Source: JAXMAZ01 sp046350115
Lineage (GTDB): Bacteria > Planctomycetota > Planctomycetia > Gemmatales > Gemmataceae
Length of the DNA stretch: 64,000 nt
Direction: 5' to 3'
NCBI GenBank assembly: GCA_046350115.1
Contig: JAXMAZ010000018.1
Span: forward strand, 89,119-153,118
Position numbers and translations under genes: made by a program. The notes beneath the pieces are model-generated. The model searched no databases. It saw only the letters and a program-made list of their open reading frames with translations, and was not told where the DNA came from. Positions 26,613 through 34,832 of this stretch are shown one piece after another; position 1 is the stretch's first letter, and each line of letters starts with the position of its first letter.

Positions 26613-27581
26613 ATGTATCACCGTCGGTCCGCGTTCACCCTGATCGAACTGCTCGTCGTGATCGCCATCATCGCCATCCTGATCGGCCTCCTGCTTCCCG
26701 CCGTCCAGAAGGTGCGGGAGTCGGCCGCCCGCACGACCTGCCAGAACAACCTGAAGCAGCTCGGGCTGGCCCTGCACAACCACCACGACTCGGTCGGCTA
26801 CTTCCCGCCGGGCAAGACGGCGGCCGGATACCCCGGCTACGCCAGCGGGTACTCCGGGTTCGTTATGCTCCTGCCGCACATCGAGCAGGGCAACTTGTGC
26901 AGCCAGATGGACATGATGATGTCCTGGAACCACGCCAACAACCTGAACGTCCGGCGGACCGCCGTCAAAACCTTCCTCTGCCCGTCTGACCCGGTGCAGA
27001 CGGTGCCGGTCGACTCGGCCGGGCAAAACTACCGGCTGAACCAGGGCTTCAACATCCTGTACAGCGGCATCCCGGGCGGGAGCACGAACGCCGCCATGCC
27101 GCCGGCCGACGGCCCGTTCTGGGACAACAGCAAGGTGCGGATGACCGACATCAGCGACGGCACGTCGAACACGGCGGCGATCAGCGAGAAGCTGAAGGGG
27201 GACTGGAGCAACACGATCGCGACCAACCGGACGGACACGTTCGAGCTGAACGACTACCCGGACAACCCGGACTGGTGGAACCGGAGCTGTGACGCGCTGG
27301 ACATCACCGACCTGGGCCGGCAGGGGAACAGCGACATCGGCCAGTACTGGATCCAGGGGTCGCACTCGAACTCCCAGTACTACCACACCAACACGCCGAA
27401 CCAGCGGTCGTGCAAGAAGCCGAGCGGGCGGGTGGCCACCCTGGCCAGCAGCGCCCACTCGAACGGGGTGAACGTGGTCCTGTGCGACGGGTCGGTCCGG
27501 TTCGTGCCGAACAGCATCAGCCTGGTCGCCTGGCGGGCGCTGGGCAGCCGCAACCAGGGCGAGGTGTCCACCGGCGACTGA
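26613..27581 (+). CDS. DUF1559 prepilin-like protein
   Basis: 322 residues from ATG 26613; an upstream in-frame ATG at 26577 would put 12 odd residues before the signal. N-terminus RRSAFTLIELLVVIAIIAIL with the prepilin-type cleavage before F and Glu at +5, then VQKVRESAARTTCQNNLKQL. It carries the family features NNLKQLGLALHNHHD, FLCPSDP, MTDISDGTSNTAAISE and a late NVVLCDGSVRFVPNSIS. It is closer to the standard-length family members than the 20572 paralogue. A terminator-like hairpin and a lipoprotein gene follow, mirroring the first pair. Confidence 0.95.
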   Translation: MYHRRSAFTLIELLVVIAIIAILIGLLLPAVQKVRESAARTTCQNNLKQLGLALHNHHDSVGYFPPGKTAAGYPGYASGYSGFVMLLPHIEQGNLCSQMDMMMSWNHANNLNVRRTAVKTFLCPSDPVQTVPVDSAGQNYRLNQGFNILYSGIPGGSTNAAMPPADGPFWDNSKVRMTDISDGTSNTAAISEKLKGDWSNTIATNRTDTFELNDYPDNPDWWNRSCDALDITDLGRQGNSDIGQYWIQGSHSNSQYYHTNTPNQRSCKKPSGRVATLASSAHSNGVNVVLCDGSVRFVPNSISLVAWRALGSRNQGEVSTGD

Positions 27582-27593
27582 CCGACCCACTCC

Positions 27594-27619
27594 CGCCCCC
27601 CGGTTAGGCCCGGGGGGCG
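27594..27619 (+). terminator. Hairpin terminator after the second DUF1559 gene
   Basis: 10-bp stem CGCCCCCCGG/CCGGGGGGCG, six-base loop TTAGGC, then TTCCTT. It is 12 bases past the stop and 28 before the next ATG, the same arrangement as at 21728. Confidence 0.75.
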
Positions 27620-27647
27620 TTCCTTCGCCCCCACCTGCCGGACCCAC

Positions 27648-28007
27648 ATGCCCCGCTCCATTTACTGCTTCGTGCCCGTGCTCCTCGCGGTCATCGGGTG
27701 CGAACGCCCGCTGCCCCAGGAGACCGACCCGGCGAAGGGCCGGGAGACGCTCACGGCCGCCCTCGACACCTGGGTCAAGGGTGGCGCCCCCGCCGACCTG
27801 AAGCCGGTCGTGGTGTCCGACCCGGATTGGGCCGACGGGCACAAGCTGACCCGGTACGAGATTGACCCGGCCGACGGCCGAGCCGGCGTCGACCTGCTGC
27901 TCAAGGTGAAGCTGACCCTCCAAAAGAAGGACGGCAAAACCCAGGAGAAGCAGGTCAACTACGTGGTCGGGACGAACAAGCAGACGGTCGTCCTCCGCTA
28001 CCAGTAG
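27648..28007 (+). CDS. Small lipoprotein following DUF1559
   Basis: 119 residues. Lipobox LLAVIGC (C18). The mature part opens with an Asp/Lys/Glu helix (DPAKGRETLTAALDTWVKGG, then PADLKPVVVSDPDW), followed by strands DLLLKVKLTL and KQVNYVVGTNKQTVVLRY. The W-x-x-G-x-x-P...V-x-D-x-x-W and final V-Y-x-V-x-T pattern resembles small planctomycete lipoproteins next to DUF1559 genes that have a cystatin-like look. Function unknown. Confidence 0.85.
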   Translation: MPRSIYCFVPVLLAVIGCERPLPQETDPAKGRETLTAALDTWVKGGAPADLKPVVVSDPDWADGHKLTRYEIDPADGRAGVDLLLKVKLTLQKKDGKTQEKQVNYVVGTNKQTVVLRYQ

Positions 28008-28047
28008 CCCGGGCCCCGTTCACCCTCAATTACACGGAACACGACCC

Positions 28048-29439
28048 ATGACACGGACCCTCGCGACCCTGCTCGGGCTGGCGGCCGCCGCCGGCGTCGG
28101 CCGGGCGGACGACCCCCGGCCGATCCCGCTCACCCGGCCGGAGATGAAGCAACTGCTGGAGGACATGAAGGGGCGGACGCCCCGCATCCCGCTGCCCCCG
28201 CTGACCGACGCCGAGAAGGCCAGGCTGGGCGAGCGGGAGGCCGGGTACGAGAGCCGCCTGCGGGCGCTGTACCTCGGCGGCGGCGACGGCCGGGGCGGGT
28301 TCGGCGGCGGGGGCGGGGCCGGGTTCGGCAAGGACAGCCCCGAGGCCACCCTCGACTACAAGTTCAAGACCCAACTGTTCTGGATCGTCTCCCGGGCGAA
28401 CAACTGCCAGTACTGCCTGGGCCACCAGGAGTCGAAGCTGTTGTCGGCCGGGATGACCGAGGACGAGATCGCCGCCCTCGACGGGGACTGGGCCGACCTG
28501 CCGCCGCACCGCCGGGCCGCCTACGTGTTCGCCCGGCAGTACACCTACGAGCCGCACACGCTCAGCGACGCCAGCATCGACGCCGTCCGCAAGCACTACA
28601 CCGACGCCCAGATCCTGGAAATGATCCTGTCGATGGCCGGGAACAACCAGATCAACCGGTGGAAGGAAGGCGTCGGGGTGCCGCAGTCCAAGAACGGCGG
28701 CGGGTTCGGCCGGCGGGGCGAGAAGGGTGAGCGACCGGCCGCCCCGCCGAAGGACGAGCACCAGACGTACCTGACCCCGACCTCGGACGCCTACAAGGCG
28801 AAGGTGACGAAGGTGGCCCCGGTGACGGCGGACCCGAAGTCCGGCGAGCCGACCCGGCTGACCGTGTGCGTCCGGCCGCCGCTGGAATCGCGGGCGGAGG
28901 TGGAGAAGGCGCTGGCCGCCGCCCGGTCCCGCAAGCCCCGGCTGCCGGTGGCCGACGAGGCGAAGGCGAAAGCCGCCCTCGGCGACGACGCCCCGGCCGG
29001 GCCGCTGCCCCAGTGGGTCCGGCTGCTGGCCACCGGCGGGGCCGCCGGCAAGGGGCGGCTCAGCACCACCCGGGCGGCCGAGGAGAAGGGCGACCTGTCG
29101 CCGCTGCTGAAGGCCCAGGTGAGCTGGATCATCGCCCGCCAGGACCGGGCCTGGTACGCGACCGGGCTGGCCAAGAAGCGGCTGACCGAGCTGGGCCAGA
29201 CGGACGACCAGATTTACGCCCTGGACGGCGACTGGGCCGGGTTCGGGGAGAGGGAGCGTGCCCTGTTCACGGTGGCCAAGAAGCTGGCCGCCTCGCCGGT
29301 CGTGCTGACGGACGACGAGGTGGCGGCGGCCCTCAAGCTGGCCGGCCCGCGGGACGTGGTGCAGCTCATCAGCTACACCACCGTCTGGGCGGCGTTCGAC
29401 CGGGTGACGGAATCGGCCGGGCTGACGGTCGAACCGTAA
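28048..29439 (+). CDS. Exported double AhpD-like (carboxymuconolactone decarboxylase-fold) protein
   Basis: 463 residues with a signal peptide ending GVGRA. Two AhpD-like helical domains. The first has LFWIVSRANNCQYCLGHQESK, cut here as LFWIVSRANN + CQYCLGHQ (C120, C123, then the H of the AhpD proton relay), followed by LDGDWADLPPHRRAAYVFAR. The second repeats the layout (VSWIIARQDRAWYATG, ALDGDWAGFGERERALF), but both cysteines are replaced by Ala (AWYA). So one redox site is active and one is dead. AhpD-fold proteins are thiol peroxidases or alkylhydroperoxidase reductants; export suggests a periplasmic redox role. It is the cysteine-containing paralogue of the UGA-containing AhpD domain at 36879. 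Confidence 0.87.
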   Translation: MTRTLATLLGLAAAAGVGRADDPRPIPLTRPEMKQLLEDMKGRTPRIPLPPLTDAEKARLGEREAGYESRLRALYLGGGDGRGGFGGGGGAGFGKDSPEATLDYKFKTQLFWIVSRANNCQYCLGHQESKLLSAGMTEDEIAALDGDWADLPPHRRAAYVFARQYTYEPHTLSDASIDAVRKHYTDAQILEMILSMAGNNQINRWKEGVGVPQSKNGGGFGRRGEKGERPAAPPKDEHQTYLTPTSDAYKAKVTKVAPVTADPKSGEPTRLTVCVRPPLESRAEVEKALAAARSRKPRLPVADEAKAKAALGDDAPAGPLPQWVRLLATGGAAGKGRLSTTRAAEEKGDLSPLLKAQVSWIIARQDRAWYATGLAKKRLTELGQTDDQIYALDGDWAGFGERERALFTVAKKLAASPVVLTDDEVAAALKLAGPRDVVQLISYTTVWAAFDRVTESAGLTVEP

Positions 29440-29539
29440 TTCGGTTTGGGGGTGGTGGGGCAGGCAGAAATGCGTGCCCCACAAGGCAGTCAGTTGGCCG
29501 CTAGCTGGAAGCGGTTCCCAGTCGGTCGGCGTGTCTGGT

Positions 29540-29594
29540 GTAGGGTCCGGCTGTGCGGACCGTTGCCTTTAACGGTCCGCACAGCGGACCCACA
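29540..29594. repeat. GTAGGG palindromic element, copy D
   Basis: GTAGGGTCCGgCTGTGCGGA begins the left arm; the right arm TCCGCACAGCGGACCCACAC completes the palindrome around GCCTT. The inner hairpin arms (GGTCCG...CGGACC) match copy B. The final CCCACAC has drifted from CCCTAC. Confidence 0.75.
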
Positions 29595-29678
29595 CCGCGG
29601 CCGCATTCGATGTGCGGCGGGCCGTGGGTTCGGTAGCATGAAGCGACGACACCGGCCAACGTGATGAGGAGGAGGCGG

Positions 29679-31481
29679 ATGCGGGGGGCCAGGCTGCTGC
29701 TGTTGGTCGCCGTCGGCTGTGGCGGGGTGTCGCCCCCGCCGACAGTCCGGGTGCCCCCGACCGTCCGAAAGCCCGCGGCGTAGCCCGTCCGGTTCACCGA
29801 CGTGACCGAGCAAGCCGGCGTCCGGTTCAAGCACGTCTGCGGGGCGGCCGGCAAGAAGCTGCTGCCGGAGACCATGGGCAGCGGGGTGGCCGTCCTCGAC
29901 TTCGACCGGGACGGCAAGCCGGATCTGTTCTTCGTCAACAGCCGGCCGTGGCCCGGGAACCCGGCCGCCGGCCGGGCGGTGTCCGCCCTGTACCGCAATA
30001 AGGGCGACGGCACGTTCGAGGACGTGACCGCCGCCGTCGGGCTGGACGTCGAGCTGTACGGGCTGGGGGCCGCGGTCGCGGATTACGACAACGACGGGTT
30101 CCCGGACCTGTTCGTCACCGCCGTCGGCGGGAACAAGCTGTTCCGCAACGACGGCGGCAAGAAGTTCGTGGATGTGACCGCCGCGGCCGGGGTGGGCGGC
30201 GGGGGCGGCTTACCGACGGGCGACATCCTCCGCTGGGACCGGCCGGTATCGTTCCCGTCGTCCGCCACCTGGCTCGACTTCGACGGGGACGGCCGGCTCG
30301 ACCTGTTCGTGTGCAACTACCTCACCTGGGCGCCGGCGGTCGACCTGCACATCAACGCGGTGCTGCCGGGCGGCCGACGGGCCTACGTGCCGCCGACCCA
30401 GTTCCCCGGCACCCACTGCCAGTTGTACCACAACCTGGGCGACGGCCGGTTCGCCGACGTGTCCTCGGTCGCGGGCGTCGAGGTGACGGAGCCGACCGGC
30501 CCCGGCGGCGGCATGCAGCCGGCGGCCAAGGCGCTCGGGGTGGTCGCCTGTGACCCGGACCGCGACGGCTGGCCGGACCTGGTCGTGGCCAACGACACGG
30601 TCCGCAACTTCTTCTTCCAAAACGTCCCGGACGGCAAGGGCGGGCGGCGGTTCGAGGAGGTCGGGCTGACCGCCAACGTGGCCTACGCCGACGGCCGGCC
30701 ACGGGGCGGCATGGGCGTCGATAGCTGCGAGCTGCTGCCCGGCCGGCTCGCGGTGGTGGTGGCCAACTTCACCAACGAGCCGAACACCCTGTTGACGCTC
30801 ACCCGGCCGTCGCCGCTGCTGTTCCACGACACCGCCCCGGCCGACGGGCTGGCCGGGCCGAGCCGCGGGCCGATGAAGTTCGGGGCCGCGTTCCTCGACT
30901 ACGACCTGGACGGCCGGCCGGATCTGCTGACCGTGAACGGCCACCTGGAGCCGGACATCGCGCTGGCCCGGCCGGGCCAGACCCACCCGCAGCCGGCTCA
31001 ACTATTCCGCAACACAGGCAAGGCGGACGGCGGGTTGTTCGAGACGATCGGGCCGGAGGCGGCCGGGCCGGACCTGTTCGCCCCGATGGTCGGTCGGGGG
31101 CTGGCCGTTTTCGATTACGATGGGGACGGGCACCCCGATCTGGCGATCACCGCGAACGACGGCCCCGCCCGGCTGCTGCGGTCGGCGAACGACACCGGCC
31201 ATCGGTGGCTGCGGCTGGCGTTGGAAGGCGACGGCGTGCGGTCCAACCGCGACGCCATCGGGGCCGAGGTCGAAGTCGTAGCGGGTGGCGTGACGCGGCG
31301 GTTTTACGTGACCGGGAGCCGCGGGTATCTGAGCAGCAGCGAGCTGGCCGTCACCGTCGGGCTGGGGCAATCGGAGGCCGCCGACCGGGTGACGGTGCGA
31401 TGGCCCGGGGCGGCCGGCGGGTCGCAGACGTGGGAACGGCTGGCCGCCGGCAAGACGCACGTGTTGAAACAGGACCGTTAG
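29679..31481 (+). pseudogene. CRTAC1-like FG-GAP/ASPIC lipoprotein with an in-frame TAG after the signal peptide
   Basis: From ATG 29679 (preceded by GAGGAGGAGG) the protein begins MRGARLLLLVAVGCGGVS, a good lipoprotein signal, and runs to codon 35, which is TAG (29781-29783). It then continues in the same frame as PVRFTDVTEQAGVRFKHVCG, exactly where paralogues have their first conserved segment (compare ARFTDVTTAADVRF in the 38778 gene). Downstream are intact VCBS loops (LDFDRDGKPDLFFVNSRPW, VADYDNDGFPDLFVTAVGG, FDYDGDGHPDLAITANDG) and the ASPIC domain. Translation could restart at GTG 29802, but the product would lack its export signal. So this is a recent nonsense mutation or a base error. 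The normal stop TAG at 31479 lies in a repeat. Confidence 0.8.
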
Positions 31482-31528
31482 CGGGCCGGCCTCCGGCCGG
31501 CCGGGACGCCGGTGGCGTCCCCGCTAAC
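31477..31528. repeat. TTAGCGGG...CCCGCTAAC palindromic element, copy 1
   Basis: Arms GTTAGCGGG and CCCGCTAAC enclose two further hairpins: CCGGCCTCCGGCCGG and GGGACGCC-ggt-GGCGTCCC. The copy at 55331-55383 is the same element in the opposite orientation. The TAG stop of the upstream CRTAC1-like gene is inside the left arm (31479-31481). Confidence 0.82.
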
Positions 31529-31566
31529 AGGGGTCATTCGTTACGGTTGTTCGCAAGGGTTCGCCG

Positions 31567-34500
31567 ATGAATGCCGCCTCTCCCCCTCCGAACCCCGGCT
31601 TCCGGGTCGTGGTCAAGCAGAAGCCGGCCCCTTACGTGCCGGCCATCCGCGGGTGGCTGCTGCCGCTCTTGTGGGCCACGTTCGCCGGGTTCGCCCTGCT
31701 CGGGGCGACCGGGGCGTACCTCGGCGGGATCAGCCTGCTCAACTGGCTACGGCCGGGCACCCTGTACACCACCCCGTTCACCTTCTGGATGTTCATCGCC
31801 CACGGGGCGATCGGTGTCCTCGGCACCCTGCCGTTCCTGCTGTTCGGGGCGGCCCACTGGTTCACCGCCCGCAAGCGGCCGAACCGGCTGGCCGTCCGGC
31901 TCGGCCTGCTGCTGTTCGGCGAGGGCGTCCTGATCGTGGCCACCGGGTTCGCCCTGTTCCAGTTCGAGGGGCTGCCGCAACTCCCGACCGGGACCGTCAC
32001 CCGCACCGTCATCTACTGGGCGCACGTCGCCCTGCCGGTGGCGGCCGTCGCCGCGTACATCGGCCACCGCCGGGCCGGGCCGCGGATCAAGTGGGGGTAC
32101 GGCAAGGTGTGGGCCGGGGCGGTCGGCATGGTGCTGGCGGCGATGGCCGCCCTGCACGGGTACGACCCGCGGGCCGCCGCCCGGCAGGGGTCCAAGGAGG
32201 GGGAGAAGTACTTCCACCCGTCCGAGGCCCGGACCGCCGACGGCAAGTTCATCCCGGCCGAGGCGCTGATGTCCGACGAGTACTGCATGAAGTGCCACCA
32301 GGACGTCTACAAGGACCACCTGCACTCGGCCCACAAGTTCAGCTCGTTCAACAACCCGGCGTACCTGTTCAGCGTGAAGGAGACCCGGGAGTTCGGGATG
32401 AAGCGGGACGGGAACGTGAAGGGGTCGCGGTGGTGCGCCGGGTGTCACGACCTGGTGCCGTTCTTCAGCGGCCAGTTCGACGACCCGAACTTCGACTTCG
32501 AGAACCACCCGACCGGGCACGCCGGCATCACCTGCGTGTCCTGCCACTCGATCACCCACGTGAACAGCCCGGTCGGGAACGCCGCGTTCACCATCGAGGA
32601 GCCGCAGCACTACCCGTTCGCCTACTCGACCGACCCGGTGCTGCAGTGGGTGAACAACCAGATGGTGAAGGCCAAGCCGGAGTTCCACAAGAAGACGTTC
32701 CTCAAGCCGCTGCACAAGTCGGCCGAGTTCTGCTCCACCTGTCACAAGGTGTCCCTGCCGGTCGAGCTGAACCACTACAAGGACTTCCTCCGCGGCCAGA
32801 ACCACTACGACACGTTCATCCTGAGCGGGGTCGGGAACGGCAGCCGCAGCTTCTACTTCCCGGAGCGGATGCACCCGAACTGCAACCAGTGCCACATGCC
32901 GCTCAAGCCGAGCGGGGACTTCGGGGCCAAGGACTTCGACGGGACCGGCGGGCGGAAGGTCCACGACCACATGTTCCCCGGGTCCAACACCGGGCTGCCG
33001 GCCCTGCTCAAGCTCGACCCCCGGTACAAACACCTGTCCGCCGGGCTGGACGAGGCGATCCGCGTCCAGTCCGACTTCCTCAAGGACAAGCAGGTCCGCA
33101 TCGACCTGTTCGGGGTGAAGAAGTACCGGCCGGACGGCACCGTGGACGACGGGTCGCTGACCGTGCTGCGGCCGGAGCTGCCGCCGCTGGAGCCGGGCAA
33201 GACGTACCTGCTCGAAGCCGTGGTCCGGACGCTCAAGTTCGGCCACCCGTTCAGCCAGGGGACGGTGGACTCCAACGAGATCTGGGTGGACTTCGAGGCG
33301 AAGGACGCGAGCGGCCGGGTGATCGGCCGGAACGGGGCGACCAGGAACCCGGACGACACCGGCCCGGTGGACGAGTGGGCGCACTTCATCAACGTGCTCA
33401 TGCTCGACCGGAACGGGAACCGGATCGACCGGCGGAACCCGCAGGACATTTTCACCCCGCTGTACAACAAGCAGATCCCGCCGGGGGCGGCGAACGTCGT
33501 CCACTACCGGTTGGCGATCCCGGCGGACGTGAAGGGACCGGTCACGCTGACCGCCCGGCTGCGGTATCGCAAGTTCGACCACGCCTACATGGAGTTCGTC
33601 CACCGGAACACCGGCAAGCCGGTGCCGAAGCTGCCGATCGTGGACATGTGCGCGGACACGGTGACGCTGCCGGTGGCCGGCCAACCGGGTCGGGCGGAGC
33701 CACAGACCTCGCCGGTCCAGCCGGCGTGGCAGCGGTGGAACGACTACGGCATCTCCTGCCTGCTGGAGGGCGGCCCCGGGGCCAAGCGGGGGAACCTGCG
33801 GCAAGCCCTGACCGCGTTCGACAAGCTGCTGACGCTCGGGGACAAGGCGGCCGTCTGGCACGGGCACGCCAACCGCGCCCGGGTGCTGATCGAGCTGGGC
33901 CAGCTCGGGGAGGCGGCCAAGGCGGTGACGGCGGCCGGCGAGTGCGACCCGCCGGCCCCGTGGTGGCTGCGGGCGTGGCTGTCCGGGGAGGTGTCCGCCG
34001 AGAATGCGACTACCGCCGCCGACCTGGATGCGGCGGCCGAGCAGTTCGCCAAGATCGTCGACCCGGCCAACCGGCCGCGGGACAAGGACGGCAACGTCAC
34101 CCACGACTTCACCAAGGACTACGTGGTCCTCGGCCGGCTCGGGCAGACGCTGTTCAAACGGTGCCTGGTCGAGGCGGACGGGTCGCCGCAGCAGAAGGCA
34201 ATCTTGGCGAAAGCCATCGACGCCTTCGAGCGGGCGCTAGCCGTCGATCCCGAAGACCTGCCGGCCCATTACGGTCTGAGCCAGTGCTACGCCAAGCTGA
34301 CCGGGGACGCCGGTGACGGCGGCGGGGAACCGGTGGTGGGGAGTGTGGACACGGTGCGGGAGCTGACCGCCGCGGCGACCGGCGGCCCGCCGGCCGGGCG
34401 GGCGGCCGCGGCCGACAAACTGGCACGGGCGGTGACGGCCCTCGGCCGGCTGGCCCCCGACGCCCAGTCGCCACGGCTGAAGCCGTTGCAGGAGGCCCGC

Positions 34501-34728
34501 GTCGCCCTCCGGGAGGCGTACCGGGCGGAGCAAGACCCGGCCGTCCAGGCGGCGCTCGCCGGGGCGCTGGCGGCCGTCCACCGCGAGCTGCACGCCCTGT
34601 TCAAGCCGGACGAGCTGGCCCGCGCCCACACGACCAAGCTGTACCGGGCCAAGCACCCGGCGGCGAACGCCGCCGCCGAGGCGATCGTCATCTACCCGAC
34701 CGACCCGGCCGGGGCGGACCGGAAGTAG
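31567..34728 (+). CDS. Membrane-anchored pentahaem cytochrome c with C-terminal TPR-like region
   Basis: 1053 residues. The N-terminus has about five membrane spans (WLLPLLWATFAGFALLGATG, FTFWMFIAHGAIGVLGTLPF, LLLFGEGVLIVATGFALFQF, and two more). The periplasmic part follows with five CxxCH haem sites: CMKCH, CAGCH, CVSCH, CSTCH and CNQCH, spread over about residues 240-445 and accompanied by distal His-rich segments (YKDHLHSAHKFSSF, KVHDHMFPGS). Then come a beta-sandwich-like region (about 500-690) and a helical repeat tail (QALTAFDKLLTLGDKAAVWH, ALAVDPEDLPAHYGLSQCYA). Role by architecture: electron transfer between the quinone pool and periplasmic acceptors; the partner is unknown. No enzyme domain was recognised. 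Confidence 0.9.
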   Translation: MNAASPPPNPGFRVVVKQKPAPYVPAIRGWLLPLLWATFAGFALLGATGAYLGGISLLNWLRPGTLYTTPFTFWMFIAHGAIGVLGTLPFLLFGAAHWFTARKRPNRLAVRLGLLLFGEGVLIVATGFALFQFEGLPQLPTGTVTRTVIYWAHVALPVAAVAAYIGHRRAGPRIKWGYGKVWAGAVGMVLAAMAALHGYDPRAAARQGSKEGEKYFHPSEARTADGKFIPAEALMSDEYCMKCHQDVYKDHLHSAHKFSSFNNPAYLFSVKETREFGMKRDGNVKGSRWCAGCHDLVPFFSGQFDDPNFDFENHPTGHAGITCVSCHSITHVNSPVGNAAFTIEEPQHYPFAYSTDPVLQWVNNQMVKAKPEFHKKTFLKPLHKSAEFCSTCHKVSLPVELNHYKDFLRGQNHYDTFILSGVGNGSRSFYFPERMHPNCNQCHMPLKPSGDFGAKDFDGTGGRKVHDHMFPGSNTGLPALLKLDPRYKHLSAGLDEAIRVQSDFLKDKQVRIDLFGVKKYRPDGTVDDGSLTVLRPELPPLEPGKTYLLEAVVRTLKFGHPFSQGTVDSNEIWVDFEAKDASGRVIGRNGATRNPDDTGPVDEWAHFINVLMLDRNGNRIDRRNPQDIFTPLYNKQIPPGAANVVHYRLAIPADVKGPVTLTARLRYRKFDHAYMEFVHRNTGKPVPKLPIVDMCADTVTLPVAGQPGRAEPQTSPVQPAWQRWNDYGISCLLEGGPGAKRGNLRQALTAFDKLLTLGDKAAVWHGHANRARVLIELGQLGEAAKAVTAAGECDPPAPWWLRAWLSGEVSAENATTAADLDAAAEQFAKIVDPANRPRDKDGNVTHDFTKDYVVLGRLGQTLFKRCLVEADGSPQQKAILAKAIDAFERALAVDPEDLPAHYGLSQCYAKLTGDAGDGGGEPVVGSVDTVRELTAAATGGPPAGRAAAADKLARAVTALGRLAPDAQSPRLKPLQEARVALREAYRAEQDPAVQAALAGALAAVHRELHALFKPDELARAHTTKLYRAKHPAANAAAEAIVIYPTDPAGADRK

Positions 34729-34731
34729 ATT

Positions 34732-34760
34732 CTCGTTCCCACGCAGAGCGTGGGAACGAG
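34732..34760. repeat. Palindrome CTCGTTCCCACGC family
   Basis: Perfect 13-bp arms (34732-34744 and 34748-34760) around AGA, three bases past the cytochrome stop. It can form a strong hairpin in RNA from either strand and may terminate or stabilise the cytochrome transcript. To my recollection this type of REP sequence is common in planctomycete genomes; only one copy is in the window. Confidence 0.8.
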
Positions 34761-34791
34761 GGCAGGGCATGGGGGCGATCATTGCCGTTCC

Positions 34792-34819
34792 AAGCCCACC
34801 CGTTGCAACGGGTGGGCTT
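34792..34819 (+). terminator. 28-nt perfect palindrome just upstream of the selenoprotein SD
   Basis: AAGCCCACCCGTTG followed directly by its exact complement, ending GGGCTTT. It looks like a Rho-independent terminator, but the ribosome-binding sequence CGGGGGAG (34820-34827) of the selenoprotein gene starts immediately after it, and ATG is at 34833. So in an RNA from upstream it would end transcription or attenuate entry into the selenoprotein gene. If the gene has its own promoter, that promoter must overlap the hairpin. Confidence 0.75.
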
Positions 34820-34832
34820 TCGGGGGAGTTAC

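Noticed and set aside
29781..29783. TAG as a recoded amino acid such as pyrrolysine
   Set aside because: TAG is used as an ordinary stop by several genes in the window, pyrrolysine is not known in this group, and the site lies in a linker where no special residue is expected.
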